This document shows, one piece after another, positions 47,760 to 56,846 of a stretch of 58,112 bases of DNA; within the stretch, counting starts at the first letter, position 1, and each line of letters opens with the position of its first letter. This DNA comes from Saprospiraceae bacterium (GTDB taxonomy: Bacteria > Bacteroidota > Bacteroidia > Chitinophagales > Saprospiraceae), in contig JADJYH010000043.1 of assembly GCA_016719855.1 (NCBI GenBank), forward strand, positions 1 to 58,112, in the 5' to 3' direction. Position numbers and translations under genes: made by a program. The notes under the pieces are model-generated. The model was not told the DNA's origin, did no database searches, and saw only the letters and a list, made by a program, of their open reading frames with translations.

Positions 47760-49779
47760 ATGAAAAAAATCACCCTTCTACTAACACTTCCATTTTTCGC
47801 ACTCACCATTTTCGCACAAACCCAAGCTCCCAACCGCTTCACGCCCGAAAAACTCTGGCAATTGGGTCGGGTCGCCCTCTTCGATGTTTCACCAGACGGC
47901 AAGACCGCCGTGTATGGCGTCAGTTACTACAACATCGAGGCGAACAAGGGCAACCGTGACCTCTACGCCATCGCCACGGACGGCTCGGACGGCGGTAAGC
48001 CCCGCCAGCTCACTAACTTCGAGGGGAACGAAAACGACGCCACCTTTCGCCCGGATGGGCGCAAAATTGCCTACCTGCGGGGTGGCAAGCTCTGGGAAAT
48101 GAATCTCGACGGCACGGGCCACTCGCAAGTTTCCGACGTGGAAATGGGCGGATTCAAGTATTCGCCCGACGGGCGCAAAATCCTTTACATCGCCGACGTG
48201 AAGTACGACAAGACCACGCAGGACGCACACCCTGACTTGAAAAAAGCCAGTGGTAAAATCATTGACGGCCTCACCTACCGCCATTGGAACGAGTGGGAAG
48301 ATGGCAGCTACTCAACATCTTCGTCGCCGACTACGCCGACGGCAAGCTGACCAGTCAGCCCGTAAACATTGTCGGTGAGCCGTTCGACACACCGCTCAAA
48401 CCGGACGGTGGCATGGAACAAATCGCCTGGAACTCCTACGGAAACCAAATCGCTTACACCTGCAAGAAACTCAGCGGCACGGCCTACGCCACCAGCACCA
48501 ACTCCGATGTTTACGTCTATGATTTTTTGTCGAAGAAAACGATGAACATCTCGCAGGGCATGGAGGGCTACGACATGAATCCTGCCTTCTCGCCTGATGG
48601 CCGTTACCTCGCTTGGGAGAGCCAAGCCACGCCCGGCTACGAAGCTGACCGCCATCGGATTTATGTGTACGATTTTAGGAACAAGCAAAAAACGGAAGTA
48701 ACCGCTGGCCTTGACCGAAATGCGACCAGTCCGACTTGGACGCCGGATAGCCAGCACCTGATTTTCCAAAGCACGGAGCAAGGCACGGAGCAGCTTTTTT
48801 CCATCGAAATGACCGGCAACGGACTGGAACAGCTTACCGCTGGGCAATTCAATTTCGGGCCGTTTTTGGTGGGCAAAAACGGCATCGTCACCACCCGTTG
48901 CAGTATGGCCGACCCGCACGAACTGTTCAGCCTGCCGCTTTCCGGTGGCCGTGACATGCAGCTCACGTACACCAACAAGGACTTGCTCTCCACGATGAAA
49001 TTTGGCAAGGTGGAAAAGCGCATGGTGAAGGCTACCGACGGCCAGGACATCCTCACCTGGGTTGCTTACCCGCCCGATTTTGACCCCACGAAAAAATACC
49101 CAACCCTACTCTACTGCCAAGGCGGACCGCAGAGCGCCGTCAGCCAGTTCTGGAGCTACCGCTGGAACCTCCAGCTCATGGCCTCAAACGACTATATCGT
49201 GGTGGCGCCCAACCGCCGGGGCCTCCCAGGCTTTGGCCAAAATGGAACGACGACATCACCGGAGACTGGGGCGGCCAGGCCATGCAGGACCCGCTCTCCG
49301 CCATTGACGACGTGACGAAAGAACCCTACGTAAACAATGATGCCCTCGGTGCCGTGGGTGCCAGCTTCGGCGGCTACTCGGCCTACTGGCTGGCGGGCAA
49401 CCACGAAAAGCGCTTCAAGGCATTCATCTCGCACTGCGGCATGTTCAACATGGAAAGCTGGTACGGCACGACGGAGGAGCTTTTCTTCGCCACCCACGAC
49501 CTCGAAACCCCCTACTGGGACCCCTCGGCTGGCCAGACTTGGAAGCTGGACTCCCCACACAAGTACGTGCAAAACTGGGACACGCCACTGCTCGTCATCG
49601 AAGGTGCGCTGGACTTCCGGGTGCCGGAAACGGAGGGAATGCAGGCGTTCCAAGCGGCGCAGTTGAAGGGGATTCCGAGCAAGTTCCTGTACTTCCCCGA
49701 CGAGGGGCACTGGGTGATGCAGCCACAGAACAGCCTGCTCTGGCAGCGGGAGTTTTTTGGTGGCTGGATAGGTGGTTGA
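47760..49779 (+). CDS. S9-family prolyl oligopeptidase / DPP-like peptidase (two frameshifts)
   Basis: Signal peptide (TLLLTLPFFALTIFA). The N-terminal beta-propeller has PD40-type repeats (FDVSPDGKTAVYGVSYYNIE, FRPDGRKIAYLRGGKLWEMN, FSPDGRYLAWESQ). The C-terminal alpha/beta hydrolase shows the Ser nucleophile (GASFGGYSAYW), the Asp (LDFRVPETEGMQ) and the His (DEGHWVMQPQNSL). About 672 residues after joining. Breaks near 48312 (TACTCAAC should be TACCTCAAC) and near 49240 (CAAAATGG lacks one A) look like single-base losses. It is periplasmic or secreted and cleaves peptides, probably after Pro or Ala. Confidence 0.88.
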
Positions 49780-49789
49780 AGAATAAACC

Positions 49790-50035
49790 TTGACGAGTGA
49801 CGAGTTGGGGATTGACGATTGGTGGGGTGATAAGAAAATTTTTCTTGTCTTTTTCCGAGAGGACATCCCCTAACCCCCCTTCTAGGGGGGAATTCATGTC
49901 TGCTGATTTCTCATTTTGAGCAATTTAGCAGGGTCTTATTCCCCCTTTGAAGGGGGCAAGGGGGATGTTTTTGTAGAGATACTGGCATCTCAAATTTTTC
50001 TTGACACCCCTAATTTACGACTGACGATTGGGCCG
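49790..50035. repeat. Intergenic repeats: GACGAGTGACGAG array and CCCCCTT hairpins
   Basis: A short array (TTGACGAGTGACGAGTTGGG, ATTGACGATTGG) follows the S9 stop and has a related piece ACGACTGACGATTGGG at 50015-50030. Between them ACATCCCCTAACCCCCCTTC (49862-) and the inverted CCCCCTTTGAAGGGGGCAAG with GGGGGATG (49941-49968) form nested hairpins. No gene is seen in 49780-50063. Confidence 0.6.
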
Positions 50036-50063
50036 GTCGTCAGCGCAGAACCTTCATTCTCGA

Positions 50064-50747
50064 CTACCCCTTCACCCTCACATACCACTTGTTAAACTCA
50101 TAGCTCAACTTGTCACCGTCCATTCTTCGCATATCCAGCACCAGTTTGTCGCCGGACAATTCCTTGATTTTCCATTGGTCGCCGACAGCGCAGGGATCGC
50201 CCACGCAGATGATTTTGGCCAATGCATTGATTTGGTACGGCTCGACCTTGGACGCACAAAAATCCTGAAGGATACAGCCATCGGCCTTGAAGGTGATGGA
50301 AGGCACCAACGGGCTGCCGTTTGGGCAGGGAGGAAGCTCGCCGGGCTGCTTGCCGAAGTAGTGGGCATCTTCCCAGGTGCCGAGCAGGGCTTCGGAGTTG
50401 TAGGTGGCGTCAGCGGCCTTCACCAACCGTTCCCCGGTCTTGGCGCAATGAAACTCGAAGCCCCCATCAGCCGATTGCTTCGGTTCAAAGTCATGGGTAT
50501 AAAAGTTCAGCATCAATTGGCCATCCACTTCCTTGAGTTCCCATTCGTTCACGATGAACGCCTGCCAGTTGAAATGGCGGGTGCAGGTCTCCAAAAACTC
50601 CACTTGGGACGAGTCGTTGTTGGCATTGATGAGCCAATAGTTTTGGCCAACCAGGGCTTCCTTTAGCGCATCTGGCGTAGTTTCGGTGCAGCCCACGGCC
50701 AACAGCAAGGTGGCCAAAACGGCGATTTGTTTCAATTTATCTTTCAT
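50064..50747 (-). CDS. Putative lipoprotein, 227 aa, unknown function
   Basis: Lipobox in IAVLATLLLAVGCTETTP. The mature part contains YWLINANNDSSQVEFLETCT, HFNWQAFIVNEWELKEVDGQ and a Cys-rich stretch (CILQDFCASKVEPYQINALA ... IICVGDPCAVGDQWKI). The strand-rich pattern suggests a lipocalin-like fold with disulfides. No named family recognised. It lies convergent to the S9 peptidase and follows the M1 peptidase on the same strand orientation, separated by a palindrome. Confidence 0.65.
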   Translation of the reverse strand: MKDKLKQIAVLATLLLAVGCTETTPDALKEALVGQNYWLINANNDSSQVEFLETCTRHFNWQAFIVNEWELKEVDGQLMLNFYTHDFEPKQSADGGFEFHCAKTGERLVKAADATYNSEALLGTWEDAHYFGKQPGELPPCPNGSPLVPSITFKADGCILQDFCASKVEPYQINALAKIICVGDPCAVGDQWKIKELSGDKLVLDMRRMDGDKLSYEFNKWYVRVKG

Positions 50748-50794
50748 GTTTTTTTACACGGATTTAGTAACGATTATAAAATAGCCCCGGATTT

Positions 50795-50827
50795 AACGTC
50801 GGGGAGGTTCGGAACCTCCCCGACGTT
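50795..50827. repeat. 33-bp palindrome, second copy (AACGTCGGGGAGGTT)
   Basis: 15-bp arms around CGG. The arms are identical to the element at 47709-47741. It lies just downstream of the M1 peptidase stop on the minus strand, so it may terminate that gene. Confidence 0.75.
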
Positions 50828-50835
50828 GTAGCCAA

Positions 50836-52668
50836 CTATTTCAATAACTCTTCCACACTCCCCCAACTTACCGCATGGTACCCCGGTTTTGCCTTCGCAA
50901 AAATCCGGCGAGCATCTTCCACATGGCCCGTTTCCTTTAGCGCCCTGTAAACTGCCAGCACCAAGTAACGGCGACCCACTTTCACGAGATAATCCTCGAC
51001 TTGCGGCAAGATTTCGGTCACGTAGCCGTGCCGAATGCTGACTTCATACCAGGCCAACTGAATCTGCGCATTGGTGGATTGGGTGAGGTGGAACTTTTCG
51101 TCCAATTTCTTGAAGGTAGCCACTTCCGCATTTTCAGGAAGGCTGCGGATGAAATGCACCCACTCCTGCGGCGTCCAATTATTGGTGTCAGGAAAACCGT
51201 TGGCGATGTTGTCGGCAGCCTTTTTTGCGGCAGCAAGTTTGCCGGATTGCGGCACGGGGCAGTTCGCCGGAATGCCGGGCTTATAGACCCACTCCTCCAC
51301 GTTGGCGGTCACTTGGTATTTATCGAGGTAGTTTTTTTGCAAAAAAGCCAGAAAATCCTCGGTCGTTTTGGAGGTGAACTTGTTCGTTTCGAACCAAGAC
51401 TTTAAGAAAGCGTCCCATTTTCCCCGGTCGGTCTTTTGCTCCAACATGCGGAGGAACATGCTTCCTTTCTGGTAGGGTACCATGCTAGAACCGTCGTCGG
51501 GACTGCGGCCGATGAGGTCTATCTTAAGCTGGGTGTCCGAGCTGTCGAGGTCTTCCATTTCTGCGAGCAGCTCGTGGTACTCCAGTTCATCCTGCATTTC
51601 CGCAAAATCCCAGCCGTACAGCGCCTCCATGATACGCCGCTCGAAATAGACGGTGAAGCCCTCGTTTAGCCAAAAATCAGCCCAAGTGGCATTGGTCACG
51701 AGGTTGCCGGACCACGAGTGCGCCAGTTCATGCGCCACCAACGACACCAAGCTGCGGTCGCCCGCAATGACGGTTGGCGTGGCAAAGGTCAGCTTCGGGT
51801 TCTCCATGCCCCCGAACGGGAAGCCCGTCGGCAACACGATGACATCGAAACGACCCCAGGCATACGGGCCGTACAGCGACTCAGCAGCAACCACCATTTT
51901 TTCCATGTCGGCAAACTCCCATGCCACCTTTTCAAGCATCACCGGCTCGGCATAGACTCCCGTGCGCCCGCTGATGGGTTTGAAGGCGATATCGCCGACG
52001 GCCAAGGCAATCAAATACGGTGCAATCGGCAAATCCATCTTGAAACTGTACTTTCCGTCCGGCGAAATTTGCTGCGGGTTTTCGGCGCTCATGACGGCCA
52101 TCATGCCCGTTGGCACTTCGATATTGGCATTGTAGGTGATGCGGTTGCCGGGCGAATCCTGGCAGGGAATCCAGGAGCGGGTGAGGATGGCCTGCCCCTG
52201 CGTGAACAGGAACGGCAGCTTTTTGCCCACGGTCATGCTCGGCTCCATCCAGCCGAGCGCTGCCGCATCGGAGCGGGTGGCGTAGTGGATGGTCACGAGG
52301 TCGGTTGTCGGTTCGATTGCTACCCGCAGTGCCGAGCCAAGCACGGAGTCTGGGGCGACGAGGTGGAACTTGGCCTCCTTCGCTTCCTTTCCCAACGTGA
52401 TTTTCTGGATGTCAAGGTTGTCGGTATCGAAGATGATTTCGCTGGCCTTGCCGGGGTTTTCAATCGTCCAGGCCGCCGTGCCGGAGAGGGTTTTTTGGTC
52501 AAAATCCACCTTCAGGCTCAGGTCGAGGTGCTTCGCAACGGCGAGGTTCGGCTGTGCAAAGGAATGTGGGTCGGCTTTGGGGTCGGGGGATGCGGGGGTC
52601 GGGGTTTCTTGCTTGCAGGCGGTGAAAAGGGCAAGCAGGAGGAGGCACACGAGGAGGTGGATTTTCAT
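50836..52668 (-). CDS. M1-family aminopeptidase (leukotriene A4 hydrolase-like), lipoprotein
   Basis: The protein is 610 residues. Lipobox in LVCLLLLALFTACKQETP. The N-terminal beta domain is followed by the M1 exopeptidase motif PFGGMENPKLTF and the zinc site VAHELAHSWSGNLVTNATWA (HExxH) with the third ligand Glu in FWLNEGFTVYFERR. The C-terminal helical domain (EEWVYKPGIPANCPVP) matches LTA4-hydrolase-type enzymes. Tyr for transition-state binding is likely in GSMVPYQKGSMFLRML. It is periplasmic and removes N-terminal residues from peptides, complementing the S46 and S9 peptidases in the same window. Intact. Confidence 0.93.
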   Translation of the reverse strand: MKIHLLVCLLLLALFTACKQETPTPASPDPKADPHSFAQPNLAVAKHLDLSLKVDFDQKTLSGTAAWTIENPGKASEIIFDTDNLDIQKITLGKEAKEAKFHLVAPDSVLGSALRVAIEPTTDLVTIHYATRSDAAALGWMEPSMTVGKKLPFLFTQGQAILTRSWIPCQDSPGNRITYNANIEVPTGMMAVMSAENPQQISPDGKYSFKMDLPIAPYLIALAVGDIAFKPISGRTGVYAEPVMLEKVAWEFADMEKMVVAAESLYGPYAWGRFDVIVLPTGFPFGGMENPKLTFATPTVIAGDRSLVSLVAHELAHSWSGNLVTNATWADFWLNEGFTVYFERRIMEALYGWDFAEMQDELEYHELLAEMEDLDSSDTQLKIDLIGRSPDDGSSMVPYQKGSMFLRMLEQKTDRGKWDAFLKSWFETNKFTSKTTEDFLAFLQKNYLDKYQVTANVEEWVYKPGIPANCPVPQSGKLAAAKKAADNIANGFPDTNNWTPQEWVHFIRSLPENAEVATFKKLDEKFHLTQSTNAQIQLAWYEVSIRHGYVTEILPQVEDYLVKVGRRYLVLAVYRALKETGHVEDARRIFAKAKPGYHAVSWGSVEELLK

Positions 52669-52725
52669 GTCGAGTGATTATTTTAGGGGTAAAGGTAAGG
52701 AGAAATGGGAAGGGGTTGCATGTGC

Positions 52726-52782
52726 CCGCAAGTGCCGCTTCGTTCAACACTAGCTACAACTGGTGCATTGTTAGTGCCAATA
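52726..52782 (+). repeat. Cassette-flanking repeat, copy 1
   Basis: Begins CCGCAAGTGCCGCTTCG (52726-52742), then TTCAACACTAGCTACAACTG and GTTAGTGCCAATA. Inverted relative to copy 2 at 53450-53507; the two enclose one gene. Confidence 0.6.
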
Positions 52783-52795
52783 TCTTTTCATAATT

Positions 52796-53426
52796 CTATT
52801 CTAAAGGCAAATCTTGTCCTATATCCTGACCATTTTTCTTAGCAGGTTTTTTAACCCCTATTTGCTCTCCAATCTCCATAAGGTATTTTTTCTGAGCTTC
52901 ATCAGATGCCCTTACTTTTACTGATTTGATTGCTCCATCTTTTCCTATTTCAAGAACAATTATTGCGTTTCCTTGAAGATTGATTTTATACTTTTCTTCG
53001 ATTTCTTGAATCTTTTGACTTAACCAGATATTTTGTTGCTGAATATCGAATTGAAACTCAGGTAATACATCAGTTGAGACAGCGTATTCTTCTCCATCTT
53101 CAAAATAGTGTTTTGCAAACTCTATCACCTTCCCTTTGTCATAAACTACTATCTCTTTTAGTTGTCCATTTTGATAGTGCTCCTTCTGTTCTCCGTGATA
53201 TTTTACTTTATAATCTTTAAGCTTTGCTTCAAATTGATCTACTGATGGATAAGGTTTTTTGGCATAAAACCAAACAATCGATTTTATACTTCCATCTTCA
53301 AAAGTAGCTCTTATATTGATAGGCATTTTTTTCATCTAATTTGATGATTTCAGATGATTGACTGTTTGCTAATGTTGAAATTAGAACAAAAACAATCGCA
53401 CAAAGTAATTTTATTAGTCTCTTCAT
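52796..53426 (-). CDS. Exported protein with TonB-C-like domain, AT-rich (one frameshift)
   Basis: The signal peptide is in a different frame (KRLIKLLCAIVFVLISTLAN) from the body. The body has INIRATFEDGSIKSIVWFYA, toxin/antitoxin-like MORN-type text (EHYQNGQLKEIVVYDKGK) and a C-terminal stretch resembling TonB C-terminal domains (NLQGNAIIVLEIGKDGAIKS). The break is in the GATGAAAAAAATGCC run at about 53325. About 210 residues. The region is clearly more AT-rich than the neighbours, suggesting transfer, and a 57-bp repeat lies in inverted orientation on either side. Confidence 0.6.
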
Positions 53427-53449
53427 TTTCTTCAATTTTTTCATTATTG

Positions 53450-53507
53450 GTACTAATTGGTGGCACCCCAGTTCTAGCAAATTGTTCCAGCGAAGCGGCA
53501 CTCGCGG
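53450..53507 (-). repeat. Cassette-flanking repeat, copy 2
   Basis: Minus-strand reading CCGCGAGTGCCGCTTCG (53491-53507), then GCTAGAACTGGGGTGCC and TTAGTACCAATA. It is adjacent to GCCAGCTTTTGCTGGGC, a small hairpin at about 53527-53545. Confidence 0.6.
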
Positions 53508-53599
53508 AAAGTCAGCGCTGACGACGTGCCAGCTTTTGCTGGGCATGGACGCTGGCGCAGTGTTGTCGGTTCGTTTTATTTTTCTATTATTTGACCTTT

Positions 53600-54190
53600 A
53601 ATCATTTACCCAATTTATATCTCAATCCACAAAGGTGGCAAAACCAAAGTGTCTAAATTTAATAAAACTGTGTTCATTCCTAAGTGTCTTCAGCCCTATT
53701 GAACATCGGCCTCCTAATTCAATAGCAATTTTTTTAGACAACATGAATTCAGACCCTACTCCAACTAATGCAGAATAATTTTCACGGTCATAATGGTCAA
53801 TTTTGGTTAGAATGCCTAATATCCTTTTCACCTACTTCTCTGACCCATACTTGTTTTAAAAGATACTCAGATGTCCCTCCTACCAGTGCTTTTATTTTAA
53901 TTTTATTTCCATATGAAAATTCAGCTACTAATGGAATTGAAAGGTAGTTAAATCTGTATTCTTGTATTTTGCCATATAGGTTACGGTCATGCCCCTTTTG
54001 TTCGTATGCGATTCCAATTTTAATCCAATATTTTCATTAACATGAAGAGCATTAAATCTCCTTGAGCAATAAATCTTGTTTTATAGATTGTTCTGGAAAT
54101 CCGTCTTTCCAATAATTTTATGTGTAAAGAAAGTTGCACCACACAAGATATTCCAATAGAAAATTTTGACCTCAAACTCATGGAAACAAG
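53600..54190 (-). pseudogene. Outer-membrane beta-barrel (PorT-like) protein, multiply frameshifted
   Basis: Minus-strand pieces in different frames read RSKFSIGISCVVQLSLHIK, YEQKGHDRNLYGKIQEYRFN, YLSIPLVAEFSYGNKIKIKA, LVGGTSEYLLKQVWV and LVGVGSEFMLSKKIAIELGG. The pattern of the YLSIPLxxxF strand and the alternating residues is typical of PorT-family barrels in Bacteroidota. Several frame changes mean it is either decayed or badly sequenced. It is AT-rich like its neighbours. A sensible start is not visible. Confidence 0.55.
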
Positions 54191-54459
54191 AAATGAGAAA
54201 ACCAAACAAACACATAGATGAAAACCAAATTTCGAGCAGCGATTTTTTATTTTATTTTTTTAATAATGACCGACAACTTGCGTACTCGCAACAGCTTGCA
54301 TTCAGAACTTCGCTTTTCGATACCCTTGCTGACAAGCGTCACCAGCGTTTTCAAAAGCGATGCGAAAACTTGAAATGCACCCCACGCAACACCAACCTCG
54401 AGCATACCCAGTTGTTTCAAGTCTTTCACAATTCCTTGGGCAAAATACGTCACTATTTC

Positions 54460-54512
54460 CTTAAAATAATAGCTAAAGTTCAAGCAAGTGTTTACCGAAG
54501 CGGCACTTGCGG
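54460..54512 (-). repeat. Cassette-flanking repeat, copy 3 (partial)
   Basis: Minus-strand CCGCAAGTGCCGCTTCG (54496-54512), then a diverged AAACACTTGCTTGAACT. Same orientation as copy 2. 54191-54523 otherwise holds no convincing gene. Confidence 0.5.
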
Positions 54513-54523
54513 CATGCCAACCT

Positions 54524-54665
54524 ACTACTCCGCTTTCCGTCCGAAAGCTACTCCATTTCCCAAAAATACCCCATCCCCCCTCAAACCCCCCAAAATAATC
54601 CAACAAATGCCCATTCCTGTCGCAACTATGGTGATTGATTTTGGGAGCAAAAATAGGAAGGAAAA
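54524..54665. repeat. Direct repeat about 142 bp, copy A
   Basis: Near-identical to 55281-55426. Shared text includes CTACTCCGCTTTCCG, AAAATAATCCAACAAATGCC, CATTCCTGTCGCAACTATGG and GAGCAAAAATAGGAAGGAAA. The two copies flank one lipoprotein gene. Confidence 0.85.
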
Positions 54666-54726
54666 AGAAAGCAGTGTGTCACATCGAATAAAGTAAATGA
54701 CAGGACGGGATTGTGTAGTGGCGTCG

Positions 54727-55226
54727 TTAATCATTGGGGCAATTCACGGTCTCATAATACAAATCCCAACCCGCTGCAAGACTTATCCCCACCGAAGAAC
54801 CATTCAGATGGAGCGTCAGTACAGGCTGTCCTTGACAATTAAAGGTTTGATGCTCGTTATTGAGCACCGAATCAAATTCGCAGGTGCCCGTTGGTTCGCA
54901 CATGGCTATGCCCGCCACTCGAATATCCGCCCGCAATCCCGAAACACGACCAGTTTTTGTTCCAAGTTCCCTTTTGACAGGCTCAGTTTCAAATACCTCG
55001 TGCCCGTGCTGCCGGACAGACAGGCGGGCAGGGGAGAGGTTGCCCCGCCTGTATTTTTCTTGGCACTGGTCATCACGCACCCGACGCAGGGGCTGATGCT
55101 GGGCATTTCGGCCTTCTTGAACGTGTATTTCGGGGCGGCTTGCACTGTGCCGGAAGTTTGGGACATGGAATGGCAGGAAACCAACATGGCTGCTGCAAGC
55201 ATGGCGAATGTGAACTGGATTTTCAT
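54727..55226 (-). CDS. Putative lipoprotein (one frameshift), between direct repeats
   Basis: Starts MKIQFTFAMLAAAMLVSCHS (lipobox LVSC). It continues KYTFKKAEMPSISPCVGC and, in the second frame, AGIAMCEPTGTCEFDSVLNN and LTLHLNGSSVGISLAAGWDL, ending YYETVNCPND. About 166 residues. A TGCCTGC-type palindrome (55007-55034) is read as SPLPACLSGSTG in the middle. The break is near 54925. No recognised family. Direct repeats on both sides suggest a cassette or duplication unit. Confidence 0.55.
55007..55034. repeat. Dispersed palindrome (CTGCCGGACAGACAGGCGGGCAG) inside a gene
   Basis: A variant of the element at 16475-16495, here translated in frame as part of the lipoprotein. Confidence 0.5.
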
Positions 55227-55267
55227 TGGTGGTGATTTTTGGTAAATGTAGGAAGGAAATTTGAAGT

Positions 55268-55858
55268 TTAGATTCCTGCCACTACTCCGCTTTCCGCCCG
55301 AAAGCTACACCATTTCCCAAAAAACCATCCCATCCCCCACTCAACCCCCTTAAAATAATCCAACAAATGCCCATTCCTGTCGCAACTATGGGGATTGATT
55401 TTGGAGCAAAAATAGGAAGGAAAAACTACCCAGCCCATTCCCACTCCCACCTCGCCATCCTCCAGGTCATCCACGATGCCAAGCAGACGGAAATTGTTCT
55501 TTTCCAAAATACGGGTCGAGTAATTGGGTTCAGGCAACGTCCTCCATGATGCGGACGGTAGGGTCAGTTTGCTGCGCCAGCAGCACCAGTTGCCGACAGA
55601 TTTCCGTGCCGATGCCTTGCCGTGGAACTGCTCAAACGTCCCGTAGGCGATTTCGACTTTGCCACCCACAGGCTGGCCTTTGAAGGCGGCATTGCCCACC
55701 AATTGTCCATCCATTTCAGCGTAGTAACCAATCCAGGGCGGGTTATAGCCGATTTTTCCGAAATAACTCACCGACATGCTGAGGTAGGTCACGTCATCAG
55801 GGAGGTGTTGGAAGGCGGTGTTGTCTTCGAGCTTTTGATGGATGGGGAGGAGGTTCAT
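55268..55858 (-). CDS. GNAT-family acetyltransferase-like protein (compensating frameshifts)
   Basis: The N-terminal part reads DDVTYLSMSVSYFGKIGYNP, PWIGYYAEMDGQLVGNAAFK and VEIAYGTFEQFHGK. In the alternate frame the acetyl-CoA loop continues GIGTEICRQLVLLAQQTDP. The original frame resumes as NNFRLLGIVDDLEDGEVGVG. This is the usual GNAT layout (about 150 residues). Two compensating indels (near 55615 and 55540) leave an open frame. The last 50 codons lie inside direct repeat copy B and are probably not part of the enzyme. Substrate unknown. Confidence 0.65.
   Translation of the reverse strand: MNLLPIHQKLEDNTAFQHLPDDVTYLSMSVSYFGKIGYNPPWIGYYAEMDGQLVGNAAFKGQPVGGKVEIAYGTFEQFHGKASARKSVGNWCCWRSKLTLPSASWRTLPEPNYSTRILEKNNFRLLGIVDDLEDGEVGVGMGWVVFPSYFCSKINPHSCDRNGHLLDYFKGVEWGMGWFFGKWCSFRAESGVVAGI
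55281..55426. repeat. Direct repeat about 145 bp, copy B
   Basis: Partner of 54524-54665. Its minus-strand side forms the 3' end of the GNAT-like frame. Confidence 0.85.
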
Positions 55859-56131
55859 GTGCTTATTTTTGATAGGTAATATCGGTATTTATCTGGGCAA
55901 ATGAAAAGATTTTCAAGGGTCACATGTAGCTTGGCGTCAGCCAGGAATCTGACTCAATCAGCAACAGTTTTTCAAGTTCAAATGTAGAGTCAACAAATTA
56001 ACACTCGAATGGTCAAATTCGGTCTTTATGGTTAACTGGCCAGGCACAATTTCAAATTCAAGAATGGCTACAAGTTTTTTTGGCCACGGTTATTATAAAC
56101 CTTGTAAATGGTTTTCTTCCATTACTGATGA
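55859..56131. other. Intergenic, nothing recognised
   Basis: AT-rich sequence without a convincing frame, repeat array or hairpin. Confidence 0.5.
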
Positions 56132-56743
56132 TTAGTTCGAGGTTCCAATTATAGAGAGGGAACCAGCCCTTGAAGCTTTGAAAGCAATTATCTTATTCGA
56201 AATCGTCAATTCTGCATTGGGGTTTCTAACTGTATTTTTCGACATACTTATAATACCTATCATTTCCAAGCCACGTTCATCCCCGAATTTCCATAGCTCT
56301 TGATAATAAATCAACTGTCGTAAGTTTATAGCTTGCTACTGATTTGAAAACAGAACATCTGTATTCTGACAAAGAGTCGCCGTCCAATAGGGTCAACTCT
56401 GACCAAATCCCAGTAAAAATCGTCAGGCTGCTCCGTTTGCATAGTTCAGCAATATACCTGTTCCTTTTATTTCAAAACTATAATAGGTGATCATTCGCTC
56501 TTCGGATTCATAATTTGCCTTACTCAAATAGGCTCTGTTTTTTGAAAACCAAACCAATGTATCATTGTCATTACTCAAAATAACTTTTTCAGGAGTAAAA
56601 TCTGGACGGCGGCCATTGGCTTTTTCAATGCGTAAAACTGGCTTTTTGTCAGCGCAGACAATATTGTTCTTGACCTTGATTTTCTGGCCAAAACAAATGG
56701 ATGAAAGCAAAAGCAAATGGATAGAACAAGATGTGTTTTTCAT
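56132..56743 (-). CDS. Exported hypothetical protein, AT-rich, probably frameshifted
   Basis: The first frame (56423-56743) reads MKNTSCSIHLLLLSSICFGQ, a signal peptide, then KIKVKNNIVCADKKPVLRIE and TYYSFEIKGTGILLNYANGA. The second frame (to 56132) carries MSKNTVRNPNAELTISNKII and AFKASRAGSLSIIGTSN. Between them a third frame reads DFYWDLVRVDPIGRRLFVRI. The three probably belong to one protein of about 200 residues. No family known. It sits 40 bp from the left end of the insertion sequence. Confidence 0.5.
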
Positions 56744-56783
56744 AAAATTTTTATAATTTAGCCTAAAGGTACCATATACTCAA

Positions 56784-56818
56784 GGTTCTTCGTGACTTCA
56801 TGTGGGTAAAGTAGCATG
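56784..56818. repeat. Left terminal inverted repeat of the IS
   Basis: GGTTCTTCGTGACTTCATGT then GGGTAA; the right end gives the same with one change (A to G). Confidence 0.9.
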
Positions 56819-56846
56819 TTGATTTCTAAATTCGCCAAAAAAAATC

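Noticed and set aside
52726..54512. Cassette repeats as integron attC sites
   Set aside because: A GTTGAAC match to one core site is visible, but the partner core site is poor, copy 1 is inverted relative to copies 2 and 3, and no integrase is in the window.
54247..54606. 119-codon minus-strand frame in the AT-rich region
   Set aside because: Half of it lies in the direct repeat and the remainder shows no domain-like pattern; likely chance.
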